A stretch of 64,000 nucleotides of DNA, from NCBI GenBank assembly GCA_035578155.1, contig JAPWDM010000001.1, positions 10,143,543 through 10,207,542 on the forward strand. Direction: 5' to 3'. This document shows positions 46,118 to 58,092 of this stretch, one piece after another (positions within the stretch are counted from its first letter, which is position 1; every line of letters begins with the position of its first letter). The position numbers were made by a program, and so were the translations under genes. The DNA comes from Brachynemurus nebulosus. Its lineage: Eukaryota > Arthropoda > Insecta > Neuroptera > Myrmeleontidae. The notes under the pieces were generated by a model. It saw nothing but the letters and a program-made list of their open reading frames with translations, did not search any database and was not told the DNA's origin.

Positions 46118-49100
46118 ATGCTAAAAATTGTATTGTTGTTGTTTCATACTTACGTACTGTGCACTGTATTTTTGCTTTTGTGTGTAGTACTATCATGGAA
46201 GTACTTGAGAATGTGCTATTATATATCAAAAGTACCGGGTCCGACAGGGTATCCAATCATCGGTAATGCATTAACGATCAGGAAAATGGTATATGGTATG
46301 TTAAACTCTATATTTTTAACCTATCAGCAAATAAATGGTATCTTAAAAAAAACTTTGAAAAATTATCGACAACTTCTATTTTTTAGGTGAAGTATACTTT
46401 AAAGTAATTGAGGAAAATGGTCCATTTTTTAAAATGTGGCTTGGCCCGATTCCTGTTGTCATAGTTTCCGATCCCAATATTTTACAGGCGATTTTCACAA
46501 ATTCAGATGCGTTACATAAGGGATGGATATTTCAAAAATTTCTTAGTATTATATTTAAGAATTCACTAAACGTTGCAAGCGGTAAGTAACTGTACTATAG
46601 ATATATTAATTTTTCGAAGGCATTTGGTCTTTATTTTTACCACTTATTATTGCCAGTAATAATAGAGGCCAAAATCACGTTATGTAATCTTTTGAAATAA
46701 AATCTTTGAAGTGAAACGAAAAACAATTTTTTTCAATTCCGGGATTAAAAGACATGATTTAGTCCCTAGCTACTAGCTTTTACCCGCACTTTCGGCGGTG
46801 CGGTAGTTGAAATTAAAACATCAAGTTAAATGACCGTGCACCTTCATTAAATCATGGAGATTTTTCTTAAAATTTTCATTCTATTAGATTTTTGTCACGA
46901 TGTTTGAAAAACTCAATTTAATTGACACCTAAATCTTTCATACTTTAAATTACCGAAAGCACCTCTTTAGGTGTTAAAAGAAAAGATTAAAGGATCAAAA
47001 AAAAAAAAATTCCATATTTTTAGTGATTTTTCGAATGGCTGTGTCTTTGTGAAAAATGGTCGTATCGGAGTCGTAACCAAAGCAATTTAAAGGTGGAAGC
47101 TTCTAGTTTTGAGATCTTGCGATGAAAAAATTTTCAAAGCAACGTGGATCGCTCAATCCTAATAAATACCCGGAAATTTTTTTGGTTTCTTTTTTTGGTC
47201 CACGGACTTGGAAAAAATTTTTCCGATTTAACTACCATATGGACCGGATAACTTGTTCATTCAGCTTTAATTTGCTTTCCTTTAGATCCTGATTCGACCA
47301 CTTCTCGCTGAGATATCAGACTTTGAATGGAAAAGGATGATTTTGTCTTTGACCATCGATATCTCAGCAACCAGTGATCACACAGAAAACTGAAGATGGG
47401 TTTTAACAATTTGAATAAATTCTCTACAAGGATTAGCCATTGTTTTTTCGAAAAAAAAAATTTTCGCATACTCTGCATGAATTTAAAAAATCAAGAAAAA
47501 AAGAACTTTTGGTGGCTTTTTGGAAAATCAAGCGCTGAATTAAAAATGTCGAGCAATCCATTAATGTTAAGTGTGCCTCTTACAACTCAATATACCCATA
47601 AAAATCCCACAGAGTTTCAGTTTAATCCATCCAGCCGTTTTTGTGTTTCATTCGATTGAATTTTTGAAAAAATTAAAGGATCATTCTTTTTGCTGTTAAA
47701 CTTTTATAATCTTTAACAAAATAAAAAAAAATTTTCTTAGCTTTTTCACATTTTTATCAATAATAATATTTAGATTTACAAAAAAAAGAAATTTACTTAC
47801 AAAATTTTCAAAATTTTTTTTTTAAATTCTTCATGAAAATTTTTGAACAATTTTTTCTAAAAATTCTTAAAAAATCTTTTTTTTGAAAATTTTTTAAGAA
47901 ATTTTCCTCTTTTTGAAATCTGAGAAATATTTTTTTTCATTTTGTTAAAGATTATGAAATTTTAAGAGCAAAAAAATGATCCTTTAATATTTTCAATATA
48001 TATGCGTATATAATTACGGATTAACTACTGAATTAACTCAATAAAGATATAAAAACAATTAAAATAGTAAGTAGATTTACTGCTTGATAATAATATTATA
48101 TTTTCATGTCCACCAGTTGAAGAATGGAAACGTAATCGAAAAATCTATAGTCATGCGTTTAGTCCGGTAATTCTAAATTCGTTTTTGCCAATATTTAATC
48201 GCGTCAGCGCCTCTTTAATCGAAGAACTGAAAAAAGAAGTTGGTAAAAAGCAACAGTTTGATGTATTTAATTATTTCAGATGCGCCACTTTGAATTCTAT
48301 TTGTGGTAAGCAGTATGTTTGATTGATATTTGAAGGGGCAAGTGCATGAAGGGATTATCTGACATTTTTATAATTTTACAGTATAGAAGCATTTGAAAGT
48401 TTTCCATTTACATATACTTCCTATGCAATAGCACATGTTTATTACTGAATTTTTACGAAACTATTGGACATAACAAAACCAAATTTTAATACAATATGTA
48501 CGAGTATATTAGGGTGGTCCTTAAAAAACTAATATTTAAAAATTACTAGGGGCACCCGTTCATTTTGTTCCACAATATATAAAAAAAAGACTTCCATAAA
48601 AATTTTAGATTTTTCAAAAATGTTTTAGGCGTCGCTACCAAGCTTTGAATTTTCAAAATAATCGAAAAATTTTTAAAATTTCTATAAAATTTTATCAAGT
48701 TGGTGAGCACCAAAGTGACATTGATTATGAATTAAATAATAAATTAGGATACTACGTTAACTTTTAATTACATATTACTCACTCCTAGCTCATTAAATAG
48801 ATGTTTCCAGACATGCTCTTTGCAGTGTCATCCAGGCTCTGGGTACATCTATTTAATGAGCTGTGTTCTAATTTACTATTTAATTCATAATCAATGTCAC
48901 TTTGGTGCTCACCAATTTGATAAAATTTTATAGAAATTTTAAAAATTCTTCGATTATTTTGAAAATTCAAAGCTTGGTAGCGACGCCTAAAACATTTTTT
49001 TAAAAATCTAAAATTTTTATGGAAGTCTTTTTTCATATTGTGGAATAAAATGAACGGGTGCTCCTAGTAATTTTTAAATATTAGTTTTTTAAGGACCACC

Positions 49101-52100
49101 GTAATGTATATGATACTTCGACATAGGAATTTTCTAAATTCTGCAAAATATGATTTTTTCAAAAAATGTCACATAATCCCTTCATGCAATTGCCCCTTCA
49201 CTTATTAAAGTGTTTATTTTTGTAAATAATAAGACAAATAGTCTTTTACTTTGTAAATAATAAGACAAATAGTCAAATTCTTTCATTTACTTTATTTATA
49301 AAAATTTTAACAGTTGTTTCAAACATTAGTTGCCCGTTTTGGAACGTTAGAACTAGAAATGGGATTCTACCCGGAATTTTCCCAGGAAAATTCCCAAAGT
49401 GGGTAAAAACGGGGTAAATTCCCGGGAAAATTCCCGAAAAGTGGGTATTTATTTTAATTTACTATTTATCGTAATATTTTTGAATTAAACTATAAAAACC
49501 ACTGTTTCATAAAGAATATTTGCTAAACGTAAATAATTAATCTTCATACTACATAAATACTAATTAATATATCACGTTATTATACAATTTTTGTTCGACA
49601 GTTTTTCTATAGACAATTTATTTTCATGGCTAGTTGTACAATACGCGTTTCATTTTTCGGTGTCGATTTCCTGGGCCTACCACGACAGTTTTTTCCATAG
49701 TTTTCGCCCCTTTAGATTATGTTTTAAGTACTACAATTTCCAAAACGTTGAAATTTTAGCTCGATTCTCACTTGTCAATATTGAATTCGTGGCATTTTAA
49801 TTTTTTTTTTTAAAACGTAGATATTTCTCTGAAATTTGAACACATTGAGTTATAAATTTAAATTAATTGCTAACTTCGTTGAAAAGTCATCTTAAGTTGA
49901 TCCGACATAATATGTACGCTTGTATTTTTAAATTTAAAGATAAATAAACATTCAGTATGTACTGGTGGTTTTATGATAATAATAATTAAAAAACTTTACA
50001 TCAACATTATATTATGTAAACCTCCACGCACAATTAACAAATATATAGAGATCTAATTAAAAACACTTTTGCAAAGAAGTACAACTAAGTAATCGTTTTT
50101 ACCCAGGTTTTGGGAATTTTCCCGGGAAAATACCCAATAAATACCCAAATGGGAATTTACCCGAGAAAATTCCCAGTGGGAATTTTCCCGTCGCCCATCT
50201 CTAGTTAGAACGGTCGCACGAACTGTCTTTCAAACCGTCGTTACGCCAATTTCATTGCAACACAAACAATATGACTATGAACATATGAACAGACGGTCCG
50301 ATAAAACTGTGATCAGTTGTCATAGAAAATTTCCTCTCAAGTGTCGTATAGACCTGTCGTCCGCCAAGTATATGAATTTTTTTTAGTAAAAAAATAATTT
50401 ACGAATTGTTTATAAATTTTTTCAAGAGGGGGGCGGCAGAGGTAAGATTTTTTATAGCGGGAGGGGCGTTAATGCACAAAGATTGGAAACAAATGCTTTA
50501 AATTATTAGCTTTTTTCAATTTATATGGTATATTGTTTCCAAAAAGTGTGCAAACTTTAGTTGATATTTCAAAAGCTATAAAACTTAGGTAGATGATTCT
50601 ATTATATGAAAAAATACATAATCTCATAAATATTTATAACTAATTGTCACATTTATTTATTCGCGCATTATTGAATACTTCCTTTAGGTATTGGTTACTA
50701 TACGTTTGGTAAAGTTAGGTTACTGTAAAACAATCCCCAACTTTACCAACGGACGCGTAGTATAAACGGTAAAAACATAATTTTGCATTTTGATATTAAA
50801 GCCTGTATTACACTTGGCGAGTTTGCTCGCTATTCGCTGGCGAATTTGCTCGCTGCTAGTAAACTCGCTTGGTGTAATATTCTTGACTAGTTACTCGCTA
50901 GATACTCGCTACTCGCTTTTCTAAAGCGAGTAAAGTTGAAGACCAGTCTACTTTACTCGCTACTCGCTTCGTATTTTTACCCGCTGGCTAGTGAAATCGC
51001 TTTGTGTAATATATTTAACGAGTAAAATTGTTGTATTTGACAGTTCTTTTAAAATTTTAAAACAGAATCTATTTGTGCAGGATTTGTAATTCCATCGTTA
51101 TTATTATTATTTTTACGTAAAATTTTGCAGAAAAAGCAAAAAAATGCGATAGGTAGATAAAAAATTGGGTGATAAGACAAAAAAAAATTTGGTGTTTTAT
51201 GTTCCACAGCATAGTATTTGCGTAAAAAAGTATAAAATTAAAAAAAATTAAAATGTCAGTTTTATTTCCACTTCAAATTTTTAATAAGTTAAGGAAATAA
51301 AACATAGTAAATTATATAACATATAAATACTACAGTAATGAAAATTTTTTAATAAAAATAAGTTTGTGGTAATAATAACAAGCAAGAGAGGGAAAAAAAA
51401 CAAAACATGAAATATTTGCTCAGTTTTAAATATTAATAACAACAACACATGTTAGGAAATTTACTAGCTATGTGTGTAATCGGTATTCATTGAGTGAGTC
51501 GATATGTTTGCACTCGCTAGCGAATTTACTCGCTATTCACTAGCGGGTAAACTCGCCAAGTGTAATCCAGGCTTAATATACAGTAATTTGAACACCGGTT
51601 AAAGATTTGAAATCTATTACGTTTCATTGTTAGATATTACTTGGAATTAACAACAACGTGTCAATAGTAGTGGAATATTTAACAATTTTACAGTACCTTT
51701 CATATTTCACAAAAAAAACATGGGCTGGTAAAGATAGGGTCTCATTGACATCTTAACCTATACCTGTTTTTTTTTTTTAATAGTTGGTTTTATTAAAACA
51801 GTTTAATATAACTAAATTAATTCCGTCTTCATTCCATTCAAATTTTAATCGAAAATTATGGCAAGGGTACGTGGGTCTACGGTACTAAACTATAGCGCTC
51901 AAAAACTTAAATTCGAAAATGTAAATAATTCAAAATATAAATTTTTTCAAAATAGTGCGGTCTTATTCTTCATTATAGTGCGTTTTAATCTATTAAACTA
52001 AATTAATTATGATTTTAGGTACAGCTATGGGAATCAACATAAATAGTTTAAAGACATCCTATAGTTCGTATGCAGAAGACTTGGATAAGTAAATATTATA

Positions 52101-53469
52101 TTCTACGATTTAGTTATCTTAATGGGTATACCTATCTCTAACAATTATAGGGTTTTAGATATTCTAGCCAAACGACTCACCAATGTGCATCTTTACTCAG
52201 ATTATATATTCAATTTCACTAATTCCGGAAAACAGCAGAAAAATGCATTAAAAACCGTTTGGGATATGACAGATAAGGTTTTCTAGTTATTTTATTAAAT
52301 TTTAAGCGTTCCAGAGTTAATATTTTCACTTTTTTAGGTGCTTGATACAAAGCTAAAGTTACGAAACAGTAACAGTAACTCAGTAAAAGCTGAATATGAC
52401 AATTTGGACCGGGCAATTTTACAGAATCCGTTGAAGAAACCATTTCTGGAATTTATGTTAGACATGAAGCAACTGTATCCTGAATTGATGTTTGATCAGC
52501 TGAAAGGAGAAACAAATTTTATCATTATAGCTGTAAATTGTATTTTTATTCGTCGAGCTAAATATTTGCATAATTTTCTGTAAATTTTATTTTGTAACTT
52601 CAGGGGTATGAAACCACAGCAATAACTTTAAGTTATGCTTTGTTAGAATTAGGTGCTCGAAAGCATATTCAACAAAAAGCCTATAATGAAGTATTTAGTA
52701 TTTTTGGAACTTCTAATAGAATTGTTGAATTAGAAGATCTTTCTAAATTAAAATATCTAGAAATGATTATTAAAGAAACTCTACGCCTTTATCCTGCTGT
52801 GGCACATATTGCTCGAGAACCTACAAGTGATATAAATTTAGGTAATTTGGTGGTGATAAGTTGCAATGCTAAAAAAAAATACAAAACAATTGTTTACAGG
52901 TGGTTATAATATTCCTGCTGGGACAACCATTTATATTTCTATAGTACACACACATCGTAACCCGAAATATTGGGAAAATCCCCTGGAATTTATACCCGAA
53001 AGATTTTTAACTAATCCACATCCATATGCTTTCATTCCATTCAGTGCTCCCCCAAGAAACTGTTTGGGTGAGGTTTCGTAAAATAATATATTTTAACACC
53101 ATGACGGTCATAACCTATTCTGAGAAACGTACAACTGGTACACTATTCTAACAGCTAATACACTATCTATGGAACTGCTGACATCTTACGACGTGGTGTG
53201 TGAAATAGTAAGGTTATACTTGACGTTTTATGAAGTTAATGACCGTCAAGGTGTTAAAAACATTATTCAAGTCATTAATCATCTATTAATAATTAATGGT
53301 CTTTACAGGTGGGAAATACGCAATTATGTTTATGAAGTTGCAATTGGCAAATATTTTACGAAAATTTGAAATCCATACAGATTTAAATTTAAATGAATTA
53401 AAATTTAAAATTGAGCTTACATTTAAAGTATTGGGTGGCTATCAAATTAGCCTTACAGAACGACATTGA
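46118..53469 (+). CDS. Cytochrome P450, CYP4-like, nine exons, 506 residues
   Basis: Exons: 46118-46295, 46387-46581, 48117-48305, 52019-52088, 52151-52277, 52338-52532, 52604-52841, 52900-53067, 53309-53469. All introns are GT-AG and the phases join into one 1,521-bp frame, the normal P450 length. Seen in order: an N-terminal membrane helix (residues 4-28) and PGPTGYPIIGNA hinge for the ER membrane; WKRNRKIYSHAFSP and NSICGTAMG, typical of CYP4; the I-helix AGYETT oxygen-binding motif; KETLRLYP (ExxR); PERF; heme loop FSAPPRNCLG with the Cys ligand. The family would be a heme-thiolate mono-oxygenase of fatty acids, hydrocarbons, hormones or xenobiotics; the substrate is not deducible. Odd: the conserved Gly of FxxGxRxCxG is Pro, and the CYP4 signature before the I-helix is poorly kept. 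Introns 2 and 3 are packed with mobile elements. A dead paralogue lies at 37679-39416. Confidence 0.93.
46778..46830 (+). repeat. Insect-wide repeat start (ACTAGC...) in P450 intron 2
   Basis: ACTAGCTTTTACCCGCACTT and TCGGCGGTGCGGTAGTTG, compare 20401. Confidence 0.6.
46986..47671 (+). repeat. Dispersed family G, copy 2, in P450 intron 2
   Basis: Starts ATTAAAGGATCAAAAAAA and parallels 1810-2430 (GTGATTTTTCGAATGGCTGT, AAAATGGTCGTATCGGAGTC, GACCATCGATATCTCAGCAA, ATCCATCCAGCCGTTTTTGT). Confidence 0.85.
47672..47998. mobile_element. Palindromic A/T-rich MITE, ATTAAAGGATCA ends
   Basis: ATTAAAGGATCATTCTTTTT ... AATCTTTAACAAAATAAAAA inverted as TTTTCATTTTGTTAAAGATT ... AAAAAATGATCCTTTAAT. The same ATTAAAGGATCA opens family G at 46986, so the pair may be one element of about 1.0 kb. 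Confidence 0.8.
48331..49200. mobile_element. Three nested inverted repeats in P450 intron 3
   Basis: Outer: TGAAGGGGCAAGTGCATGAA and GGGATTAT at 48331, inverted at 49160-49200. Middle: TA|GGGTGGTCCTTAAAAAACTA at 48512 to the inverse at 49102, arms of about 240 bp (GGCGTCGCTACCAAGCTTTG, GGTGAGCACCAAAGTGACAT). Inner: AGCTCATTAAATAGATGT / ACATCTATTTAATGAGCT at 48787-48862. Each level appears to be an element inserted in the loop or body of the previous one. Confidence 0.92.
49354..50203. mobile_element. 850-bp hAT-type MITE in P450 intron 3
   Basis: Flanked by the exact 8-bp duplication GTTAGAAC (49346-49353, 50204-50211). Ends TAGAAATGGG and the inverse of TAGAGATGGGCGACGGGAAA. GGGAATTTTCCCGGGAAAAT and AATTCCC words are reiterated in both end regions. 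Confidence 0.93.
50796..51576. mobile_element. TTAA-flanked MITE with reiterated CTCGC, P450 intron 3
   Basis: TTAAAGCCTGTATTACACTT, GGCGAGTTTGCTCGCTATTC on the left, GCGGGTAAACTCGCCAAGTG, TAATCCAGGC|TTAA on the right. TTAA at both ends suggests a piggyBac-like target. CTCGCTAxxxCTCGC words cluster at 50826-50990 and 51520-51555. Confidence 0.85.
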
Positions 53470-54060
53470 ACTTACGCATACCTAGGATCCTTAGTATTGC
53501 CCCATAATTACATTCAAATACGCAGTTACTTCGAATTACAAAAAAATCAGGTTTTGTTATTTTATACAAATTCTTCTACACATTGATTCTATTTTAATAC
53601 ATTGCAAATTACTTATATTAGTGTAAATTTCAGCACCAACCATTTATCGCTTGTGTTTATTAAAAACGTGATAACTTTTCCGTATTTTAATACGTTTTCT
53701 AACATACATACTCACAAGTAACACTATCCACATGTCAATCACCAGTCTTCTTGAAATTTTGCTGGTGCGTAGAATAAGCAAAAATAAGAGGTAGAGGAAA
53801 AGGTTGAAATTCACAAAATGTTCCTCTTTAAAAGACCTATTCACGTACTGGTTAAGCCAGGGTTGGGCTTATAAGACGGGTTGAAGGGGTGAGAATGGTG
53901 GTAAATTTTCGTGTTGTTCCGACATATGTGTGGTAATAGGTCTTTTAAAGAGAAACATTTCGTCATTTTTCCTCTATCTCTTATAGTTTTCAAGGTATTT
54001 TAATAAATAAAATTTGAACCGCCAACTTTAGGGGCTGGTTTCACCCCGTTAAAGTAGACG
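53470..54060. repeat. P450 downstream region with an inverted repeat
   Basis: AAAATGTTCCTCTTTAAAAG and ACCTATTCAC at 53815 return as TAATAGGTCTTTTAAAGAGA and AACATTTCG at 53934, with further weak arm similarity outward (about 53770-54000). It looks like a decayed fold-back. No clear polyadenylation signal close to the stop. Confidence 0.6.
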
Positions 54061-54235
<175 letters not shown>

Positions 54236-54433
54236 GTGTTTGCTCTGCATGATCTAAAACGGCAAATGTAATCATCGGATGTCAAATTTCTTGAAGCCTT
54301 TACGAGAACTGTAAAAAATGTGTCTTTGCCTCTAGAATAACGTGGCTTTATTTTTGACAAATATGGAAAATTGTTAAAAAAAAAAGAGAGTTGATCAGAA
54401 TTGAAGACTACATTCAAATATGCAACTAAATCA

Positions 54434-54436
<3 letters not shown>

Positions 54437-54515
<79 letters not shown>
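54437..54515. repeat. (TA)n array
   Basis: Uninterrupted TA run ending ATATGTATTAG. Confidence 0.97.
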
Positions 54516-54519
<4 letters not shown>

Positions 54520-55341
54520 TAGTTAAATGTCTTAAAATAATAATATATAATAATAATAAATTAGTTAAATAAATCTTAAAATAATTGTTAAATAAAATAC
54601 TAATTTATCGAACAATTTTTTTTTCTTTTATTTTTTCCCAAAAGAAAAAATTTACCTAGAAATGCTCTTTTGGAGTTTTGCTCCATTATTACTAATTTTA
54701 TATCATTTTAAAAGACCATTATTTAGTTCTATAAATAAAATAAATTACTTCATTTTCGTCAATAAAGCATGTCATTTATTATATTATTATGCTGTGTAGC
54801 TGTGTTAAAATTGAAAGTTAACTGAAATAGGTACTGTTTCTGATAATTTCATAGACATATTTCGAACTGTGTATCGTTAAAAATTATTCGGATCCAGACT
54901 TTGATTTTTAACTTCCAAAAGGAATAACCAAACAACGATAATCATTAATTATGGTAAAATAAAAGATTTGTTCTTTTGTAGTTACAATGCAGCAAATTCT
55001 GGTGAATGCAACTGCATTATTTATAGAGTATATACAAGTAACTTACTTGGAAAAAAGCTGTAAATAAATGGAATTGTAGAAAAAAAAGTTAAAAGATTGT
55101 GTTGATAGAAACGATTTTAAAATACTCCTATATTGATCCTTTACCGAGCTTACTTTTGGTTTCGTATCTTTCGGGTTCAGAGAGTCCACCAAGTGGCATA
55201 ATTTCTAAACTTTTCGACCTTTTTTTATGAGCTTTGCAAAAATTGTGCGGTTTTGCTCCAAGAATTTATTTTGTATAAGTACGGTTTACTTGTAGTTTAG
55301 ATAGTATATGAGTACCCAAATATTATGTCGGTATAGATATA
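54516..55341. other. AT-rich, nothing recognised
   Basis: No frames or folds that I can support. Confidence 0.45.
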
Positions 55342-57834
55342 GTTCAAGCTCCCATAGCACAAAATCATACCTTATAAAACACCTCAAACTAAAAGAACTT
55401 CATCGATAGTAACTAATGTCGACAATAGGAAATGCCCGACAGATTTTTATTAAATTTTATTTTTAAAAATTTTTTGAAATGACTGAAAAGACATTTACAT
55501 AACCCATATTACCTCGTTGGAATTCACACATATTACAGCAAATTATATATATTTTACTGAGGAATCAGCCTATCTGGCATATTTTGTTGATTAATGTCTG
55601 ACAAAACTATTTTAATTAGTCAAAAATTTTAGGCAAATCTACCTTACATAACCCTCTCATTGTTTTGTTTTAAGTAACACTTTTTGATATTATCTACGTA
55701 TTAAAATCATATATGTATTATAACTATATGGCCAATCCCTATAAGAGGCAGTGGTTCCGATGAAGTGAGACGGATAGACATCGGGTAGAGGCACTTTAGT
55801 TGTTTTGCGCAGATGCATCAATTAGTGTTTACTGTTCAGATTGTTTCATATTACCACCAAAAAAGTCGCATTTGCGCAAAACGAACAAAATACTTCCAAA
55901 TCTGCACCGTGATGTTGGGACGTTTTTTTCATATCCATTTGGCTATATATGTACATATACTACATATATGATTAAAATTGGTCTGTCTAATAAAAAACGT
56001 TATTAACCATGTCAGACTTCATCTCGAATATTCAGCCTTCACGCATGAAACTGATAGCTGTTTAAAGCAATGTTAGATAGTTTATTAAATTAGGGTTGAG
56101 CGGGGTAATTGTGAATGAGTTTTTATGAATTGAGATAAAAGCGTTTTTTTAAGTATTTTTTATTTTATATATCACATTTATGGCTGATTTATTTTTAATT
56201 CTATACTATTCAGGATGCACCACACAAATTTTGAGCAAATTTGTATGTAAAACAAAAATTTTATAAGCCATTCACATTTCCCCGGCACGGTTTTGCAACT
56301 CTTATGAATTTTGGGGTAAAAGTGAGTGCCATCAGAAAAATTATTTACAACGCATTACAAGAGAAGTGAGGTATATCAGAATAAAGCCCAATTCAAATTC
56401 TTTACATTTACCCCACTTTGAAAATTTTTCATCATACTTTAGCGTTCACAATTTCCCTTTGTTTAATGCAAGTTACCCATACCTCAGTGTACAAAAAATC
56501 AAGATTAAATAAAAATAACAAAAATTGTAGGGACAAATTTATTGCAAGCTAAAAATGATATTTTGATGATATTTTGTCATTTTATCATGTAAAAAATCAA
56601 AAAATTACATTATTTTCGCACAAAACCAAGGAAAATGAGACTTTTTCAAGGAAAGACATTTAGCTTGCATGAATAAAAAACAACAATCTATTAGGCCTAA
56701 TACTGCAAATGAAAAAAAAAATGGTTTTGTATTGATCCTACTGCTCTTGGACCATACAGAAACTATGAAAACAAGGTAATTTTTCTGTTTTTGTAAGTTG
56801 TTATTGGATAAGGGAGCACAGCAATGATTTCGTAGATTGATAAACAAAATATATCGTTCTTTAGACAAATTTTTTTTGTATTGTTTGTACAACGGAAACT
56901 TGTACAATAATGTCACCATCATCTTCATCAACATTTTCAACTCTGAAAAGAACAGTACTGAAATTTTTGACCGAATGCGGGAATTTGTGAATGACGTTCA
57001 CAATTACCCCACAATTTTAAAAATCATGGGGTAATTATGAACTGGTAATAAATTGTCCAATTTCTTTAACAATTATATATAATAAGGAACCTTCTCAAGT
57101 ATTAGACCACTCCATTAGAAGTACTTTTAACCATTTCTTACCTTTTAAAAAAAGAAATTGTATTAAGAAAAAAATTTTTTTGTGGATTGGTCGAAGTAAG
57201 GTATACAAAATTTTGCAAGAGTTTTTCAAAATGAAAAGAAAAGTACTAATGCTTGGATAATTGTTATTAAATTTTAATAGTGTATTAAAAAAAAGTACAG
57301 AAAAACATACTAAAAGTTGAATCTTAACAATATTAATGTTATTTTAGAAATTTTAGGCGCCGTTCACAATTACCCCAATTCACAATTACCCCGATCAACC
57401 CTAAATTTTAAAGTGTAGCGTTGACTTTTTTTTTTAATAACAAATTCACTTCTTAATAACAAAACACCTCTTTTTTCTTAAAATGAAGTTTAAGATTTCC
57501 TCTAATCATAAAAATTTCTTTGTCTGATAAAAACCGTTTCTTGCTGTCAGACTTACTATTTAAAGCTCCGAAAAGACAATTTTCATTAAAAAAAACTATA
57601 ACCATTCTCAGATAAAGAAATAATTTAAAAAAAGGAATTTTTCTCAATTTAATGTAAAGTCTAAGATCAGCTTTATTCATTGAAGCAAGCTTTTTCAGAA
57701 AATTTGAGGTTTTACCCAGTCAGACTTTTCAGACAGTCAGGCATTTTCTGTTGTCGGTATTAGTTACTATCAATTTACTTTTTCTAATTTAAGGTGTTTT
57801 ATCATGTATGATTGTGTGCTATGGGAGCTTGGAC
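55342..57834. mobile_element. 2.5-kb fold-back element with ~110-bp terminal inverted repeats
   Basis: GTTCAAGCTCCCATAGCACA, AAATCATACCTTATAAAACA, CCTCAAAC ... GTTAC inverted-partner TAGTAACTAATGTCGACAAT at 55342-55445. The mirror copy is at 57735-57834 (TTGTCGGTATTAGTTACTAT ... GTGCTATGGGAGCTTGGAC). The body carries the 1.3-kb TA-target element at 56093 and small CTGTCAGAC/GTCTGAC words. No transposase frame. Confidence 0.8.
56093..57401. mobile_element. 1.31-kb TA-target element with reiterated GGGGTAATTGTGAA
   Basis: TA|GGGTTGAGCGGGGTAATTGT and CACAATTACCCCGATCAACC, C|TA. The core GGGGTAATTGTGAA (either strand, some variants) recurs near 56102, 56270, 56312, 56448, 56994, 57027, 57361 and 57378. 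Minus-strand frame 56605-56940 inside has no recognisable motif. Confidence 0.88.
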
Positions 57835-57887
57835 TAATATATTTTACCTTATACAGACATCGTATTTTATGTGGGTGTATGTATACC

Positions 57888-58092
57888 CCGTTTCAAATAC
57901 AATCGCGCATGAGTCATCGTTAAAAAATTAAATAATTGTTATATTCGAAACAAATCAATCTTCTATTCTTTTCTAAAAATAAACTGCAAATTTTAAATTT
58001 ACGTATTTGCAACAATGAAAGAGATAGAGCTAAGACAACGAGAATTCCTTAAATTTGTAAGTGATGAATCATGCTTAAATTAAAATGAAATG
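57888..58092 (+). repeat. Dispersed family Q, copy
   Basis: CCCCGTTTCAAATACAATCG ... CAAATCAATCTTCTATTCTT ... GAAAGAGATAGAGCTAAGAC ... AAGTGATGAATCATGCTTAA. Confidence 0.8.

Noticed and set aside
47396..47659. An 87-codon frame in P450 intron 2
   Set aside because: It lies within family G. The other copy (2150-2420) does not keep the frame.
53169..53369. A 66-codon frame after P450 exon 8
   Set aside because: It is mostly intron 8 read through into exon 9 in another frame.
56605..56940. A 111-codon minus-strand frame as a transposase
   Set aside because: No DDE or DNA-binding motif; it lies in the A/T-rich middle of a non-autonomous element.
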